A program made the translations under genes and the position numbers. Positions 8,707 through 17,710 of a stretch of 64,000 bases of DNA are shown piece by piece. The DNA is from Kluyvera sp046569695 (GTDB taxonomy: Bacteria; Pseudomonadota; Gammaproteobacteria; Enterobacterales; Enterobacteriaceae), in NCBI RefSeq assembly GCF_046569695.1, contig NZ_JBKHUI010000004.1, positions 1 to 64,000 of the forward strand. Reading direction: 5' to 3'. Positions within the stretch are counted from its first letter, which is position 1. Every line of letters starts with the position of its first letter. The notes under the pieces are model-generated. The model worked only from the letters and a program-made list of their open reading frames with translations, was not told where the DNA came from and made no database searches.

Positions 8707-10009
8707 GCGCCTGTACCTTGGCTCCGTAATCATTAATCGACTGCCATTTAGCCGGCAGTCCGGTGAAATCTGCTTGCGCCACGCCCAAACGTACCGCCTG
8801 GTCTACCACAATCCTCGCCACGTCGAAGTGACGCGCGCGCGGGTACTGCACCAGGTACTCTTTCACCACCAGGCCGAGGTCCAGTGGCAGCTGTTTGGTT
8901 CGATAGATAGCCAACTGTTCTTCAATTAGCGCGGCGAGCTGTTCGCGAATTTCGTTAAATTCTTCGTACTCTAAATCCGGCGGAAGTTCCCCGGTGACCT
9001 CTTCATCGCGCAGCGTCATCTCTTCATCACGCATGTCCAGCAAACGATCGGCACTGGCATAAGTGAGCGCCCACGGCGCGTCGAAGTAAGACTGCACCGA
9101 CTGGCGCAGGCGCTGAGCAAAGACGCGGTTTTTATCCATGTCGATAGCGGTACGGATAAATTTATGCACGTGGCGGTCGTAGCCAATCCACAGGTCAATC
9201 GCCTGCTGGCCCCAGCTCACGATGCGGTCAAGCTTGCTTTGCAGATCGAACACCAGTCGGTCGACAAAGTGCAGGTCGTTATGGCTCAGCGTGGCATCCT
9301 GAATGCGCAGCAAGTTGGCCTGTAGCTTATCGCCCGCTGCATCCAGCGTATCCTGGAGTTCGCGCAGAGTGCCGGACGTTTCAGAGAGCAGCAGTTCACA
9401 GCTGGAGATCGCCGCGCGCCAGTCTTTGTTCAGCAACTGCGCGATGTCGTCTTTCACCGACTGCTGCTGTTCATCCATGATGCGCTGCGTCAGATCGATA
9501 CTGTCAAAAATCTCCGCCACCGAGTACTTCAGCGGTGCGTAGACGTTACGGTGCCAGTGGAACTCATCGCCGCCCTCGTCGGCAGAATCCGCCGCGCGCT
9601 TCAATTCGCTAGCGACAATCGACAGCTGCATGGAGAGGCGCAGGGTAGAGAATTCGCGCTGGCGAATATAGTAGTCGGTAATGCCAATCCCCAGCGGGGT
9701 CAGACGATAGATGGCGTTCCCTTCCGTGATTTCGCTGGTAAAGCGGTTCAGCAGACGTTGGCGAACCAGGTCGTTAATCGCGTTATTGGCGCGAGTGCCG
9801 ATGGTTTCACTGGTTTGCTCAAACGCATCACTGACGTGACGGAACGCATCCACCAGCTCGCCTTCCGTCATTTCACCTTCCAGTCGTTCACCGTTCAGCG
9901 TTGCAATAGCCAGCAAAAACGAGAGCCTATCGACGGGTAGCGAAATGGCGAAATCATTTTTCCTGGCCCAGGCAACCAGTTCGGGGACTGTCTGGGAAAA
10001 TTCACTCAT
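8687..10009 (-). CDS. mukF: Chromosome partition protein MukF (kleisin)
   Basis: Kleisin subunit linking the MukB heads and recruiting MukE. The 440-aa length is identical to E. coli. It has an N-terminal winged-helix dimerisation domain (about 1-120), a helical middle region and a C-terminal winged helix that contacts the MukB cap. The start overlaps the cmoM stop by 8 bp, and the stop lies within mukE. Overlaps on both sides indicate one polycistronic cmoM-mukF-mukE-mukB message. Confidence 0.97.
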   Translation of the reverse strand: MSEFSQTVPELVAWARKNDFAISLPVDRLSFLLAIATLNGERLEGEMTEGELVDAFRHVSDAFEQTSETIGTRANNAINDLVRQRLLNRFTSEITEGNAIYRLTPLGIGITDYYIRQREFSTLRLSMQLSIVASELKRAADSADEGGDEFHWHRNVYAPLKYSVAEIFDSIDLTQRIMDEQQQSVKDDIAQLLNKDWRAAISSCELLLSETSGTLRELQDTLDAAGDKLQANLLRIQDATLSHNDLHFVDRLVFDLQSKLDRIVSWGQQAIDLWIGYDRHVHKFIRTAIDMDKNRVFAQRLRQSVQSYFDAPWALTYASADRLLDMRDEEMTLRDEEVTGELPPDLEYEEFNEIREQLAALIEEQLAIYRTKQLPLDLGLVVKEYLVQYPRARHFDVARIVVDQAVRLGVAQADFTGLPAKWQSINDYGAKVQAHVIDKY

Positions 10010-10796
10010 CGTTTATCCTTGTTTCTGTCTGCGGCTTCAGCGCGGTGACATGAATATAGCGCCCCAGGCTAATATACGGTTCCTGACGGCAATAGCGCGT
10101 TTCAAGCTCCAGCAAAATCTCAAAGCTGTTCTTTTGCATCTGCTTATCGCGCAGGTAATCATGAAACACCCGCACGCCGGTTTTCCCGTTAATTTGCCAG
10201 CCCATCTCTTCCAGCCAGCCATAGACCAGCTGCGGGTCGCGCGGGTAGTTCGGCGACAGCGTGCGTCTTTTCTTTTTCGGCATGCCTAACACCACGTAAT
10301 CGAAGTTGCCGACCACCATGTTACGCATCAACAGGCCGTTTGCATTGTAGAACATTAATGATAATGCGCCGCCCGGGCGCAGCACCGACCACAACGTTTT
10401 GAGCACATCCTGCGGTTCGGCCACCCACTCCAGCACAGCGTGAAACAATATCAGATCAACCGGGCTTTCCAAATGCTCCGCCACATCCTGGACCGCGCAT
10501 TGTACGAAATGCATGTTGTGGCTCACACCTTTCTCGCTAGCGGCCTGAGTTGCCCGATCGATCATTTCAGCGGAAAGATCGCACAGAGTGACATGGTGTC
10601 CGCGCTCCGCCATTTTGATGGCCGTCTGGCCTTCACCACCGCCGGCATCCAGGATACGCAGCGGCTGCGGCCCCATTTTCGCCAGCAGGGCGTCAAGATC
10701 TTGCCACAGAATAGCCTGGCGCAGCTGTCCCTTCGTGGTACCGTATATATTGCGGGAAAACTTATCCGCAATGTCATCGAAATTGCGATCCTTCAC
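10002..10796 (-). CDS. cmoM: tRNA 5-carboxymethoxyuridine methyltransferase CmoM (SmtA)
   Basis: SAM-dependent methyltransferase that methylates cmo5U34 to mcmo5U34 in certain tRNAs, broadening wobble reading. The class I Rossmann core is visible: motif I LDAGGGEGQTA near residues 49-59, an acidic residue after strand 2 (VTLCDLS), and LILFHAVLEW as motif IV. Length is 264 aa against 261 in E. coli; the extra residues are at the C-terminus and overlap the mukF start. It is the first gene of the muk operon and diverges from elyC. Confidence 0.94.
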   Translation of the reverse strand: MKDRNFDDIADKFSRNIYGTTKGQLRQAILWQDLDALLAKMGPQPLRILDAGGGEGQTAIKMAERGHHVTLCDLSAEMIDRATQAASEKGVSHNMHFVQCAVQDVAEHLESPVDLILFHAVLEWVAEPQDVLKTLWSVLRPGGALSLMFYNANGLLMRNMVVGNFDYVVLGMPKKKRRTLSPNYPRDPQLVYGWLEEMGWQINGKTGVRVFHDYLRDKQMQKNSFEILLELETRYCRQEPYISLGRYIHVTALKPQTETRINDE

Positions 10797-10920
10797 AGGA
10801 CATCCTCACATCGCCAGTGGCAAAGGGGCTATTTTGTCACACCCACGGCGATAATGAAGCTATCTGGTGTAATATCGCTGCATTCATACGGTCGGATGGT
10901 TAAAAAAGGTACGGTGCCGG

Positions 10921-11700
10921 ATGCTTTTTACGCTGAAAAAGTATATCGGCGGCATGATGCTGCCGCTGCCCCTGCTTCTATTGTTGATAGGTTTGGGAAT
11001 AATCCTGGTCTGGTTCACTCGCTTTCAAAAATTGGGGAAAGCCGGTATTACCCTGGGATGGTTAGCCCTACTGCTGCTCAGCCTGCAGCCCGTAGCCGAT
11101 GGGCTGCTTAAACCGATTGAGGATAAGTATCCCACCTGGCGCGGCGAACAACCGGTGCAGTACGTGGTCGTGCTTGGCGGTGGATACACCTGGAACCCGG
11201 AATGGGCACCAAGTTCGAACCTGATTAATAACAGCCTGCCGCGACTAACGGAAGGCATGCGCCTGTGGCAGGCCAATCCGGGTTCGAAAATCATCTTTAC
11301 CGGCGCTCGGGCCCAAACCAATACGGTGAGTACCGCAGAGGCGGGAGCTCGAGTGGCTGAAAGTCTGGGCGTACCGCGCAGTGAGATTATCGTGCTGGAT
11401 ACGCCGAAAGATACCGAAGAAGAAGCTAGCGCCGTGAAGGCCGCGATCGGCGACGCCCCTTTCCTGCTGGTCACATCAGCATCTCATCTGCCTCGCGCCA
11501 TGATTTTCTTCCAGCATGCCGGGTTACACCCGCTGCCTGCTCCAGCCAACCAGTTAGCCATTACGTCACCGCTCAACCCGTGGGAGCGTATCATCCCTTC
11601 CCCGGTCTGGCTGATGCACAGCGACCGGGTCGGATATGAAACGCTGGGGAGAGTCTGGCAGTGGCTGAAAGGGGATTCAGGCGAGCCAGGGGCGCAGTGA
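10921..11700 (+). CDS. elyC: Envelope biogenesis factor ElyC (YcbC, DUF218)
   Basis: Inner-membrane protein required for normal peptidoglycan and envelope integrity in E. coli. Its molecular activity is tied to undecaprenyl-phosphate carrier lipid metabolism and is not fully settled. Two N-terminal hydrophobic helices (about 12-35 and 41-60) precede a DUF218 domain with VVLGGG near residue 82 and a conserved SASHLPRA motif. At 259 aa it equals E. coli ElyC. Its 3' end overlaps the convergent ycbJ by 24 bp. It diverges from cmoM across a 124-bp spacer. Confidence 0.93.
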   Translation: MLFTLKKYIGGMMLPLPLLLLLIGLGIILVWFTRFQKLGKAGITLGWLALLLLSLQPVADGLLKPIEDKYPTWRGEQPVQYVVVLGGGYTWNPEWAPSSNLINNSLPRLTEGMRLWQANPGSKIIFTGARAQTNTVSTAEAGARVAESLGVPRSEIIVLDTPKDTEEEASAVKAAIGDAPFLLVTSASHLPRAMIFFQHAGLHPLPAPANQLAITSPLNPWERIIPSPVWLMHSDRVGYETLGRVWQWLKGDSGEPGAQ

Positions 11701-12570
11701 CGTTGCAGCAAGGTCAAAGTTGGCGCGGTTGAATTTGCCAGTGTTGACCAGCTTTTCCACCTCGTCCCATAAAAGATAGAGCCAGCGCCGCCAGAGAAAT
11801 GCTTCGGCGACCGGCGCGCGCTGGAGATAGTGCCACAGCAACTGTTCCGCCTGCCCGCTGTCGTGCAGGCGGAACAGTTCATATTCCCGTGGCGCCCAGA
11901 GAATCGCCCCCGGCCCTACCATCGCCAGCAGCTGATCGCTGCGCGAATCTTTCAGCATACTGCGTAGCGTCAGGTGCCCATGCACCAGCACGCAGTTATC
12001 GCTAAAGCCGTCAAACAACGCGTCCAGACATTCGCGAGTGCGGAACAGCAGCCGCTTATCCTGCATCGTCAGGCCGGTATTCTGATAGAGATTGAGCGTA
12101 CCCCATAGCACTTCAATACGCTGGCGATACCAGTGCGGCCAGCTATTTTCCTGCGTGCCGTCAACAAAGCCAACGCACCCTGAGCTGTCAACCCGATGCC
12201 ACGCCAACAGTGCTTCAACGATTTGATCTTTCAGCGCATCCCACCGCTGAGGGTTACGGGTTGGCGCTTCCACCGGCACACCGCGCAGACGCTCAAGCAG
12301 CAGCACGTCCGGCCCTGGATGCTCTTCATGGGTCATGACCCCGTACACCACCGGCATGCGTACGGTACCGCTGCGCGCCAGCATAGAGATTTTCCACGCC
12401 AGTTGACGCGCCACGCCTGGAGATGAAAAGCTCCGCGCCACCAACGGCATCGGGTTCCCCTCGGCATCATAAAGCGACCACAGCGCGGTGTCCGTCTGCT
12501 CGTTGATACATTCCACGCGGCTGAGCGATTCGCCCAGCAGGTGGCTGAGTTCTGCACGTAGCTGTTCCAT
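11677..12570 (-). CDS. ycbJ: YcbJ, aminoglycoside phosphotransferase/kinase-like protein of unknown role
   Basis: A 297-aa protein of the YcbJ family, distantly related to APH/choline kinase folds. The VLVHGHLTLRSML segment resembles the kinase catalytic-loop region, but a clear catalytic aspartate (HxD) is replaced by HGH, so kinase activity is doubtful. The ATG at 12568-12570 follows an AGGGG ribosome site and gives the family N-terminus MEQLRAELSHLLGE. The in-frame upstream extension to 12630 is unlikely. The 3' end is antisense to the last 24 bases of elyC. Function unknown. Confidence 0.88.
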   Translation of the reverse strand: MEQLRAELSHLLGESLSRVECINEQTDTALWSLYDAEGNPMPLVARSFSSPGVARQLAWKISMLARSGTVRMPVVYGVMTHEEHPGPDVLLLERLRGVPVEAPTRNPQRWDALKDQIVEALLAWHRVDSSGCVGFVDGTQENSWPHWYRQRIEVLWGTLNLYQNTGLTMQDKRLLFRTRECLDALFDGFSDNCVLVHGHLTLRSMLKDSRSDQLLAMVGPGAILWAPREYELFRLHDSGQAEQLLWHYLQRAPVAEAFLWRRWLYLLWDEVEKLVNTGKFNRANFDLAATSLRPWLA

Positions 12571-12682
12571 GTCGATTACCCCTATAAAAGCCATTGCTTT
12601 CATAATGAGCATATGAAAAGTGAATTTCACCAGACAAGATCAAAATTGCAACCGAAAGTCAGGAAATACTCAGGCGAGAATA

Positions 12683-12700
12683 GCCCCCGCGATCGGGGGC
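12683..12700 (-). terminator. Hairpin downstream of kdsB
   Basis: A GC-only 7-bp stem (GCCCCCG/CGGGGGC) with a 4-base loop lies just after the kdsB stop. No strong T-run follows on the minus strand, so it may be a weak terminator or a 3'-end stabiliser. Confidence 0.5.
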
Positions 12701-12707
12701 GACAGGA

Positions 12708-13454
12708 TTACTTCAGTTCGGCGCGTACGCGCGCCAGGTCTTCTGGCGTATCAACGCCCGTTCCCGGCACTTCTTTCGCCACGGCAACGTGAATTTTTTC
12801 GCCGTACCACAGCACGCGCAGCTGTTCGAGCATTTCAATATGCTCCAGCGGACTTGGCGCCCAGTTCACGTAGCGGCGAATAAACCCGGCACGGTAGCCG
12901 TAAATACCAATGTGGCGCAGCAGCGTATCACCAATGTCCTCCCGGCTTTTGGCAAAACGATCGCGATCCCACGGTATGGTGGCGCGGGAGAAGTAAAGCG
13001 CATAGCCGTCCTTGTCCATCACCACTTTCACCGCATTCGGGTTAAAGGCTTCTTCTGCATCATGAATTGGCACCGCCAGGGTTGCCATGCCGGAGTGGCT
13101 GGCCGCCAGATTTTCCGCTACCTGACGGATAATCACCGCCGGGATCATCGGCTCGTCGCCCTGGACGTTAACGATAACGGTGTCATCGCTAAAGCCGCAT
13201 TTCTCAACCACTTCCGCCAGACGTTCAGTTCCGGACTGATGATCGGCACGGGTCATGCAAACTTCACCACCCGCAGCTTCCACGGCTTTTGCTACTTCAG
13301 CATGATCGGTCGCCACGATGATGCGATCGGCTCCGGATTCGCGCGCGCGTTCCAGCACGTGCACAATCATCGGCTTACCGTTGATATCCTGCAACGGTTT
13401 ACCCGGCAGGCGCGTAGAGGCAAAACGCGCCGGAATAATCACGACAAAGCTCAT
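12708..13454 (-). CDS. kdsB: 3-deoxy-manno-octulosonate cytidylyltransferase KdsB
   Basis: Activates Kdo with CTP to CMP-Kdo, the donor for the LPS inner core; cytosolic. The 248-aa length equals E. coli KdsB. The nucleotide-binding motif PARFASTRLPGKPL is at about residues 8-21, followed by the VATDHAEV and VQGDEP motifs of the family. Its start codon overlaps the ycaR stop (ATGA), so the two are translationally coupled. It sits with lpxK and msbA in an LPS-oriented gene string. Confidence 0.97.
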   Translation of the reverse strand: MSFVVIIPARFASTRLPGKPLQDINGKPMIVHVLERARESGADRIIVATDHAEVAKAVEAAGGEVCMTRADHQSGTERLAEVVEKCGFSDDTVIVNVQGDEPMIPAVIIRQVAENLAASHSGMATLAVPIHDAEEAFNPNAVKVVMDKDGYALYFSRATIPWDRDRFAKSREDIGDTLLRHIGIYGYRAGFIRRYVNWAPSPLEHIEMLEQLRVLWYGEKIHVAVAKEVPGTGVDTPEDLARVRAELK

Positions 13455-13633
13455 GGGCGATTCTCTTCAGCAGCTAAAGCGCGGGCTTCGTTTTCCAGCA
13501 ATACGGGGATACCGTCACGCAGGGGAAACGCCAGATTATCAAGTTTGCAAATCAGTTCTTGCTTGTCCTGGCTGTAATAGAGTTTGCCGTTGCAAACCGG
13601 GCAGGCAATAATTTCAAGTAGACGGTGATCCAT
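13451..13633 (-). CDS. ycaR: YcaR, small Trm112-like zinc-ribbon protein (UPF0434)
   Basis: A 60-aa protein of the UPF0434/Trm112-like family. Only the CPVC pair near residues 11-14 and a single later cysteine are visible, so a full zinc site may be incomplete. The start at 13631-13633 (MDHRLLEII) follows an AGGA ribosome site. The stop overlaps the kdsB ATG by four bases. Role unknown; Trm112-like proteins elsewhere partner methyltransferases, but no partner is evident here. Confidence 0.9.
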   Translation of the reverse strand: MDHRLLEIIACPVCNGKLYYSQDKQELICKLDNLAFPLRDGIPVLLENEARALAAEENRP

Positions 13634-13684
13634 GGTTCCTCCTGATGGGCCGTATCGAAAACCAGTGCAGCATATCATAGAGCG

Positions 13685-14917
13685 CTACCGGCCTGCGTCA
13701 ATCTCCCAACCCTGTCGTTGTTCATTAAAGAGTTTTTCAGCAACTGTACCAAGCCTCACCCGCGTCGCCCCCTGCCAGCGTGCAAAATCGTTAATCGCCA
13801 GCATCAATCCCTTTTCAAGCTGCTGGCTGACGCGTACGCCCGCTTCCAGGTACAGGGCAAAAATCTCCAGCACGCCGTCAGCACGATGCATTTTGCTGTC
13901 CATGCGCCCAACTATCTCTCCGCGATGCAGCAACGGCAGCACGAAGTAGCCGTACTGGCGTTTCGGCGCAGGTGTGTAGCACTCAAGGCGGTAGGTAAAG
14001 TTGAAGAACTGTTCTGCGCGTTTGCGATCCCATACCACGGGATCAAACGGTGAAAGCACCGCGCTGTGTGTGGCATTGAGCTTACCTTCCAGCGCTCGCA
14101 TCAACTCCGGTAACAGACTATGGTGAACCCACATTTCGCCAAGTTGGTCGACGTTAACCGCAACCACCAACTGCCGTTCCTGCCAACCTGCCAGCAGCGC
14201 TGCTAAATCTGGTCGACGCAGGCGATAGTAGTCCGCCAGCCACTCGGGGCGAAAAATCCCCAGACTGCGGGCGCTGTTTTCCAACATCACGGCCTCAGCC
14301 TGCGACTGCGGCAGCGCCTGTTTCTTATCATCCCAGTGCGGCATAACGCGTTCGGTCAGATCGTAGACTCGCTGGAAGTTACGCCGCGCAATAACCATCA
14401 CCTCCCCGGCGGTAAACAGCCCTTCGAGATGGCGCTTGTGCGGCTTCCACTCCCACCATCCACTCTCCCCTTTACGCGGATGGGTAAAATCGGCAGAGCG
14501 AACCGGACCGTTTTCGGCAATATGGGATTTCAGAGCCGCGATATCGTCGGCATGTTCGTCCATCCAGCTTTGATGGTACTTCCAACCCATGTTATGCGGC
14601 GACAACATGCGGTGACGAACCAGCGGAAAGTCGCTGCGCGGCAGGAAGCAGGCTTCGTGCGCCCAGTACTCCATCAACTCACCGCGAGACAGCGCGTCAT
14701 CAAGCCAGGTTGATGGGTAGGCGCCAAGGCGGCTGAACAGCACCAGATAGGGGCTGCGCGCCACCACGTTGATGGTGTCTATCTGCAACAGAGACATTTG
14801 CCGGATGGCCGGAAGGATATCGCCCGCTTTGGGCTGACGGCGCGGGCGAGTAAGCAATCCCTGAGCCGCAAGGTGAAGATGGCGCGCGCCACGAAGGGTA
14901 AGATGCAATTCAGACAT
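13685..14917 (-). CDS. ycaQ: DNA interstrand-crosslink glycosylase YcaQ (AlkX, HTH_42 family)
   Basis: DNA glycosylase that unhooks interstrand crosslinks, such as those made by nitrogen mustards, and removes N7-alkylguanine lesions in E. coli. The HTH_42 superfamily fold contains the catalytic Gln-x-Asp motif, visible as Q45-I-D47 in LLQIDTIN. This distinguishes the YcaQ/AlkX branch from the QxQ-type AlkZ. Length 410 aa equals E. coli. It is separated from ycaR by about 50 bp and lies 31 bp after lpxK on the same strand. Confidence 0.93.
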   Translation of the reverse strand: MSELHLTLRGARHLHLAAQGLLTRPRRQPKAGDILPAIRQMSLLQIDTINVVARSPYLVLFSRLGAYPSTWLDDALSRGELMEYWAHEACFLPRSDFPLVRHRMLSPHNMGWKYHQSWMDEHADDIAALKSHIAENGPVRSADFTHPRKGESGWWEWKPHKRHLEGLFTAGEVMVIARRNFQRVYDLTERVMPHWDDKKQALPQSQAEAVMLENSARSLGIFRPEWLADYYRLRRPDLAALLAGWQERQLVVAVNVDQLGEMWVHHSLLPELMRALEGKLNATHSAVLSPFDPVVWDRKRAEQFFNFTYRLECYTPAPKRQYGYFVLPLLHRGEIVGRMDSKMHRADGVLEIFALYLEAGVRVSQQLEKGLMLAINDFARWQGATRVRLGTVAEKLFNEQRQGWEIDAGR

Positions 14918-14948
14918 GCGGGCTCCCCAGACGATCGCCCGCCGCCGT

Positions 14949-15929
14949 TTAGCGTCGAGCGAGGGTAATCAGTTCCTGAAGCAGCGTCTGCGCGCGATCG
15001 CCGGATAGTACGGCATCGACCGGCAGATACCACCAGTTTTCCTGCGCAAAGTGGCGGCATTTGACCGCGTCTTTTTCCGTCATGATAAGCGTTTGCCCCG
15101 GCGCAACCAGCGCCTGAACATCTGCTTCGGTTAGCGCCTGATGATCCGCTAACGCAACCGTACGCACCGGATTCACGCCACAGGCGTTCAGCGTGGCAAA
15201 AAAGCGCGGGGGATGACCAATACCGGCCATCGCCACCACATTTTGCAGGTTCGAGACGGGCTGGCGTTCGCCGGTCAGCAGATTAATGGCATCGCCGGGC
15301 TGCAGCGTCATCGGGATCTCCCCCGGCTGCGCGTTGCCGCCGTTTACGATGCGGGCATCCACCGTTTCCAGCCTTGACGCCCGCTCACGCATTGGCCCCG
15401 CGGGCAGCCACCAGCCGTTGCCAAAGCGGCGCACGCCGTCGATAACCACAATCTCTTTATCACGTGCCAGACGGTAGTGTTGCAGGCCATCGTCGGTGAC
15501 GATCAGTTGCAGGTCATGAGCCGCCAGCAGCGCTTTCACCGCATCGACTCTCACCGGGGAGACCGCCACGGGCGCGCCGGTACGCTGGAAAATCAACACA
15601 GGTTCATCGCCCGCCTGCGCCGTGGTGGTTTCAGCGGTTAATAGCAGCGGATAACGCTCCGCTTTACCGCCATAGCCGCGCGACACCACGCCAACGCGAA
15701 TACCCTGACGCTGGAGTTGCTCCACCAGCCAGATAACCACCGGCGTTTTGCCATTGCCGCCCGCCGTGAGGTTTCCCACCACGACCACCGGACACGGCGC
15801 ACGCCAGGATTTCTTAATCCCTAGCTGGTAGCACAGGCGGATGATGCCGCTCACCAGGCCGTATAGCCAGGAGAGCGGCAGCAGTAAACGCCAAAGCGGC
15901 GATTCGCCCGACCAGATTTTCGCTATCAT
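14949..15929 (-). CDS. lpxK: Tetraacyldisaccharide 4'-kinase LpxK
   Basis: Inner-membrane-associated kinase that phosphorylates the 4' position of the lipid A precursor DS-1-P to give lipid IVA. An N-terminal hydrophobic helix (about 12-37) is followed by a P-loop GGNGKTP at residues 57-63 and the VTDDGLQHYRLAR motif. Length is 326 aa against 328 in E. coli. The start overlaps the msbA stop by four bases, so the kinase and the flippase that exports its product are translated together. Confidence 0.97.
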   Translation of the reverse strand: MIAKIWSGESPLWRLLLPLSWLYGLVSGIIRLCYQLGIKKSWRAPCPVVVVGNLTAGGNGKTPVVIWLVEQLQRQGIRVGVVSRGYGGKAERYPLLLTAETTTAQAGDEPVLIFQRTGAPVAVSPVRVDAVKALLAAHDLQLIVTDDGLQHYRLARDKEIVVIDGVRRFGNGWWLPAGPMRERASRLETVDARIVNGGNAQPGEIPMTLQPGDAINLLTGERQPVSNLQNVVAMAGIGHPPRFFATLNACGVNPVRTVALADHQALTEADVQALVAPGQTLIMTEKDAVKCRHFAQENWWYLPVDAVLSGDRAQTLLQELITLARR

Positions 15930-17674
15930 TCGCCAAACTGCATTTTGTGCAGCTGCGCGTAAACGCCGCGCTGCGCAAGCAGATCGGTATGGCTGCCGCG
16001 CTCAACAATACGACCATCTTCAACCACGATAATCTCGTCAGCTTGTTCTATGGTCGACAGACGGTGGGCAATCACCAGCGACGTGCGATTTTTCTGCAAT
16101 TCGTCGAGGGCTGCCTGAATCGCACGTTCGGACTCGGTATCCAGCGCTGAGGTCGCTTCATCGAGGATCAGGATTGGGCTATTGCGCAGCAGCGCGCGCG
16201 CAATGGCGATACGCTGACGCTGGCCGCCGGAAAGCAGCACGCCGTTTTCACCGATGATGGTATCGAGGCCGTTATCCATCTTATTGATAAAGTCCATCGC
16301 ATAGGCCATGCGAGCGGCTTCTTCAACCTGCTCACGGCTGAACTCGTCGGTACGAGCATAGGCAATGTTGTTCGCCACCGTGTCGTTGAACAAGTGCACG
16401 TTCTGCGATACTAGTGCGACCTGGTTACGCAGAGAAGTCAGCTTATACTCGCGCAGGTCGTGACCATCGAGCAGAATTTCACCTTCATCAATGTCGTAGA
16501 AGCGGGTCAGCAGGCTTGCGATGGTCGATTTACCCGAGCCTGAACGCCCTACCAGCGCGACCGTTTTTCCTTCAGGAATGGCGAGGTTGATATTCTTCAG
16601 CGCAGGCGTTTCACGACCAGGATAGGTGAAAGTCACGTTGCGGAATTCAACGTTGCCTTTCGCACGTTCAACGTCCAGCTTGCCTTCGTCTTTTTCCTGC
16701 TCGCTATCAAGGATAGAGAACAGCGTCTGGCAGGCAGCCATCCCGCGCTGGAACTGCGCGTTGACGTTGGTTAACGATTTCAGTGGACGCATCAGGGCAA
16801 TCATGGAGGAGAAGACCACGGTGATGGTACCGGCCGTCAGAGTTTCCATCACACTCGGGAAGCTCGCAGCATACAGCACGAACGCCAGCGCCAGTGATGC
16901 AATCAGCTGAATAATTGGGTCAGAGATTGAGGACGCTGAAACCAACTTCATACCCTGCAAACGCATCTTGTTGCTGACTTTATCGAAGCGGTTGGTTTCC
17001 ACCTGCTGGCCACCGAACATCAGCACTTCTTTATGCCCTTTCAGCATCTGTTCAGCGCTGGTGGTTACCTGGCCCATGGTGTTCTGCATGTTTTTACTGA
17101 TGTTACGGAAGCGTTTAGAGACAATGCGTATAGCGAACGAAACAATAGGCGCCAGAATGATAAGAATAATCGACAGTTGCCAGCTGTAGTAAAACATCAT
17201 GATGAACAGGCCAATGATAGATGCCCCTTCACGCACTACGGTAATCAGCGCGTTTGATGAAGAGGATGCAACCTGTTCGGAATCGTAAGTAATACGCGAC
17301 AGCAGCGTACCGGTCGACTGCTTATCGAAGAAAGAGACCGGCATTCCCATCATATGACCGAATAACCGGCGACGCATGGTCATCACGACCTTGCCGGAAA
17401 CCCAGGAAATACAGTAACTGGAGATGTAGCTGGTGATACCACGCAGGATCATCAAGCCAATAACAACCAGCGGCATCCACAGCAGCACTGAGCGATCCGT
17501 TTTACCAAAACCATCATCCAGTAACGGTTTAAGAAGCGATAGCATGAAGGTATCGCTGGCTGCGTTAAGGATTAACGCAACGCCCGCCACGAGTAGCCCT
17601 GCTTTGTACGGTGCAATAGTCGGCCAGAGCCGGCGGAAGGTCTGCCACGTGGAGAGATCTTTGTCGTTCTGCAT
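15926..17674 (-). CDS. msbA: Lipid A export ATP-binding/permease protein MsbA
   Basis: Homodimeric ABC exporter that flips core-lipid A across the inner membrane. The 582-aa protein has six N-terminal transmembrane helices (about 20-320) and a C-terminal nucleotide-binding domain. Walker A GRSGSGKS is near 376-383, signature LSGGQRQR near 481, and Walker B ILILDEATSALD near 501-512. Length is identical to E. coli. It precedes lpxK with a 4-bp overlap and follows comEC by 36 bp. Confidence 0.98.
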   Translation of the reverse strand: MQNDKDLSTWQTFRRLWPTIAPYKAGLLVAGVALILNAASDTFMLSLLKPLLDDGFGKTDRSVLLWMPLVVIGLMILRGITSYISSYCISWVSGKVVMTMRRRLFGHMMGMPVSFFDKQSTGTLLSRITYDSEQVASSSSNALITVVREGASIIGLFIMMFYYSWQLSIILIILAPIVSFAIRIVSKRFRNISKNMQNTMGQVTTSAEQMLKGHKEVLMFGGQQVETNRFDKVSNKMRLQGMKLVSASSISDPIIQLIASLALAFVLYAASFPSVMETLTAGTITVVFSSMIALMRPLKSLTNVNAQFQRGMAACQTLFSILDSEQEKDEGKLDVERAKGNVEFRNVTFTYPGRETPALKNINLAIPEGKTVALVGRSGSGKSTIASLLTRFYDIDEGEILLDGHDLREYKLTSLRNQVALVSQNVHLFNDTVANNIAYARTDEFSREQVEEAARMAYAMDFINKMDNGLDTIIGENGVLLSGGQRQRIAIARALLRNSPILILDEATSALDTESERAIQAALDELQKNRTSLVIAHRLSTIEQADEIIVVEDGRIVERGSHTDLLAQRGVYAQLHKMQFGE

Positions 17675-17710
17675 TCAAAAAACCAGCTTGTGTTGAAATA
17701 GCCGCATATT

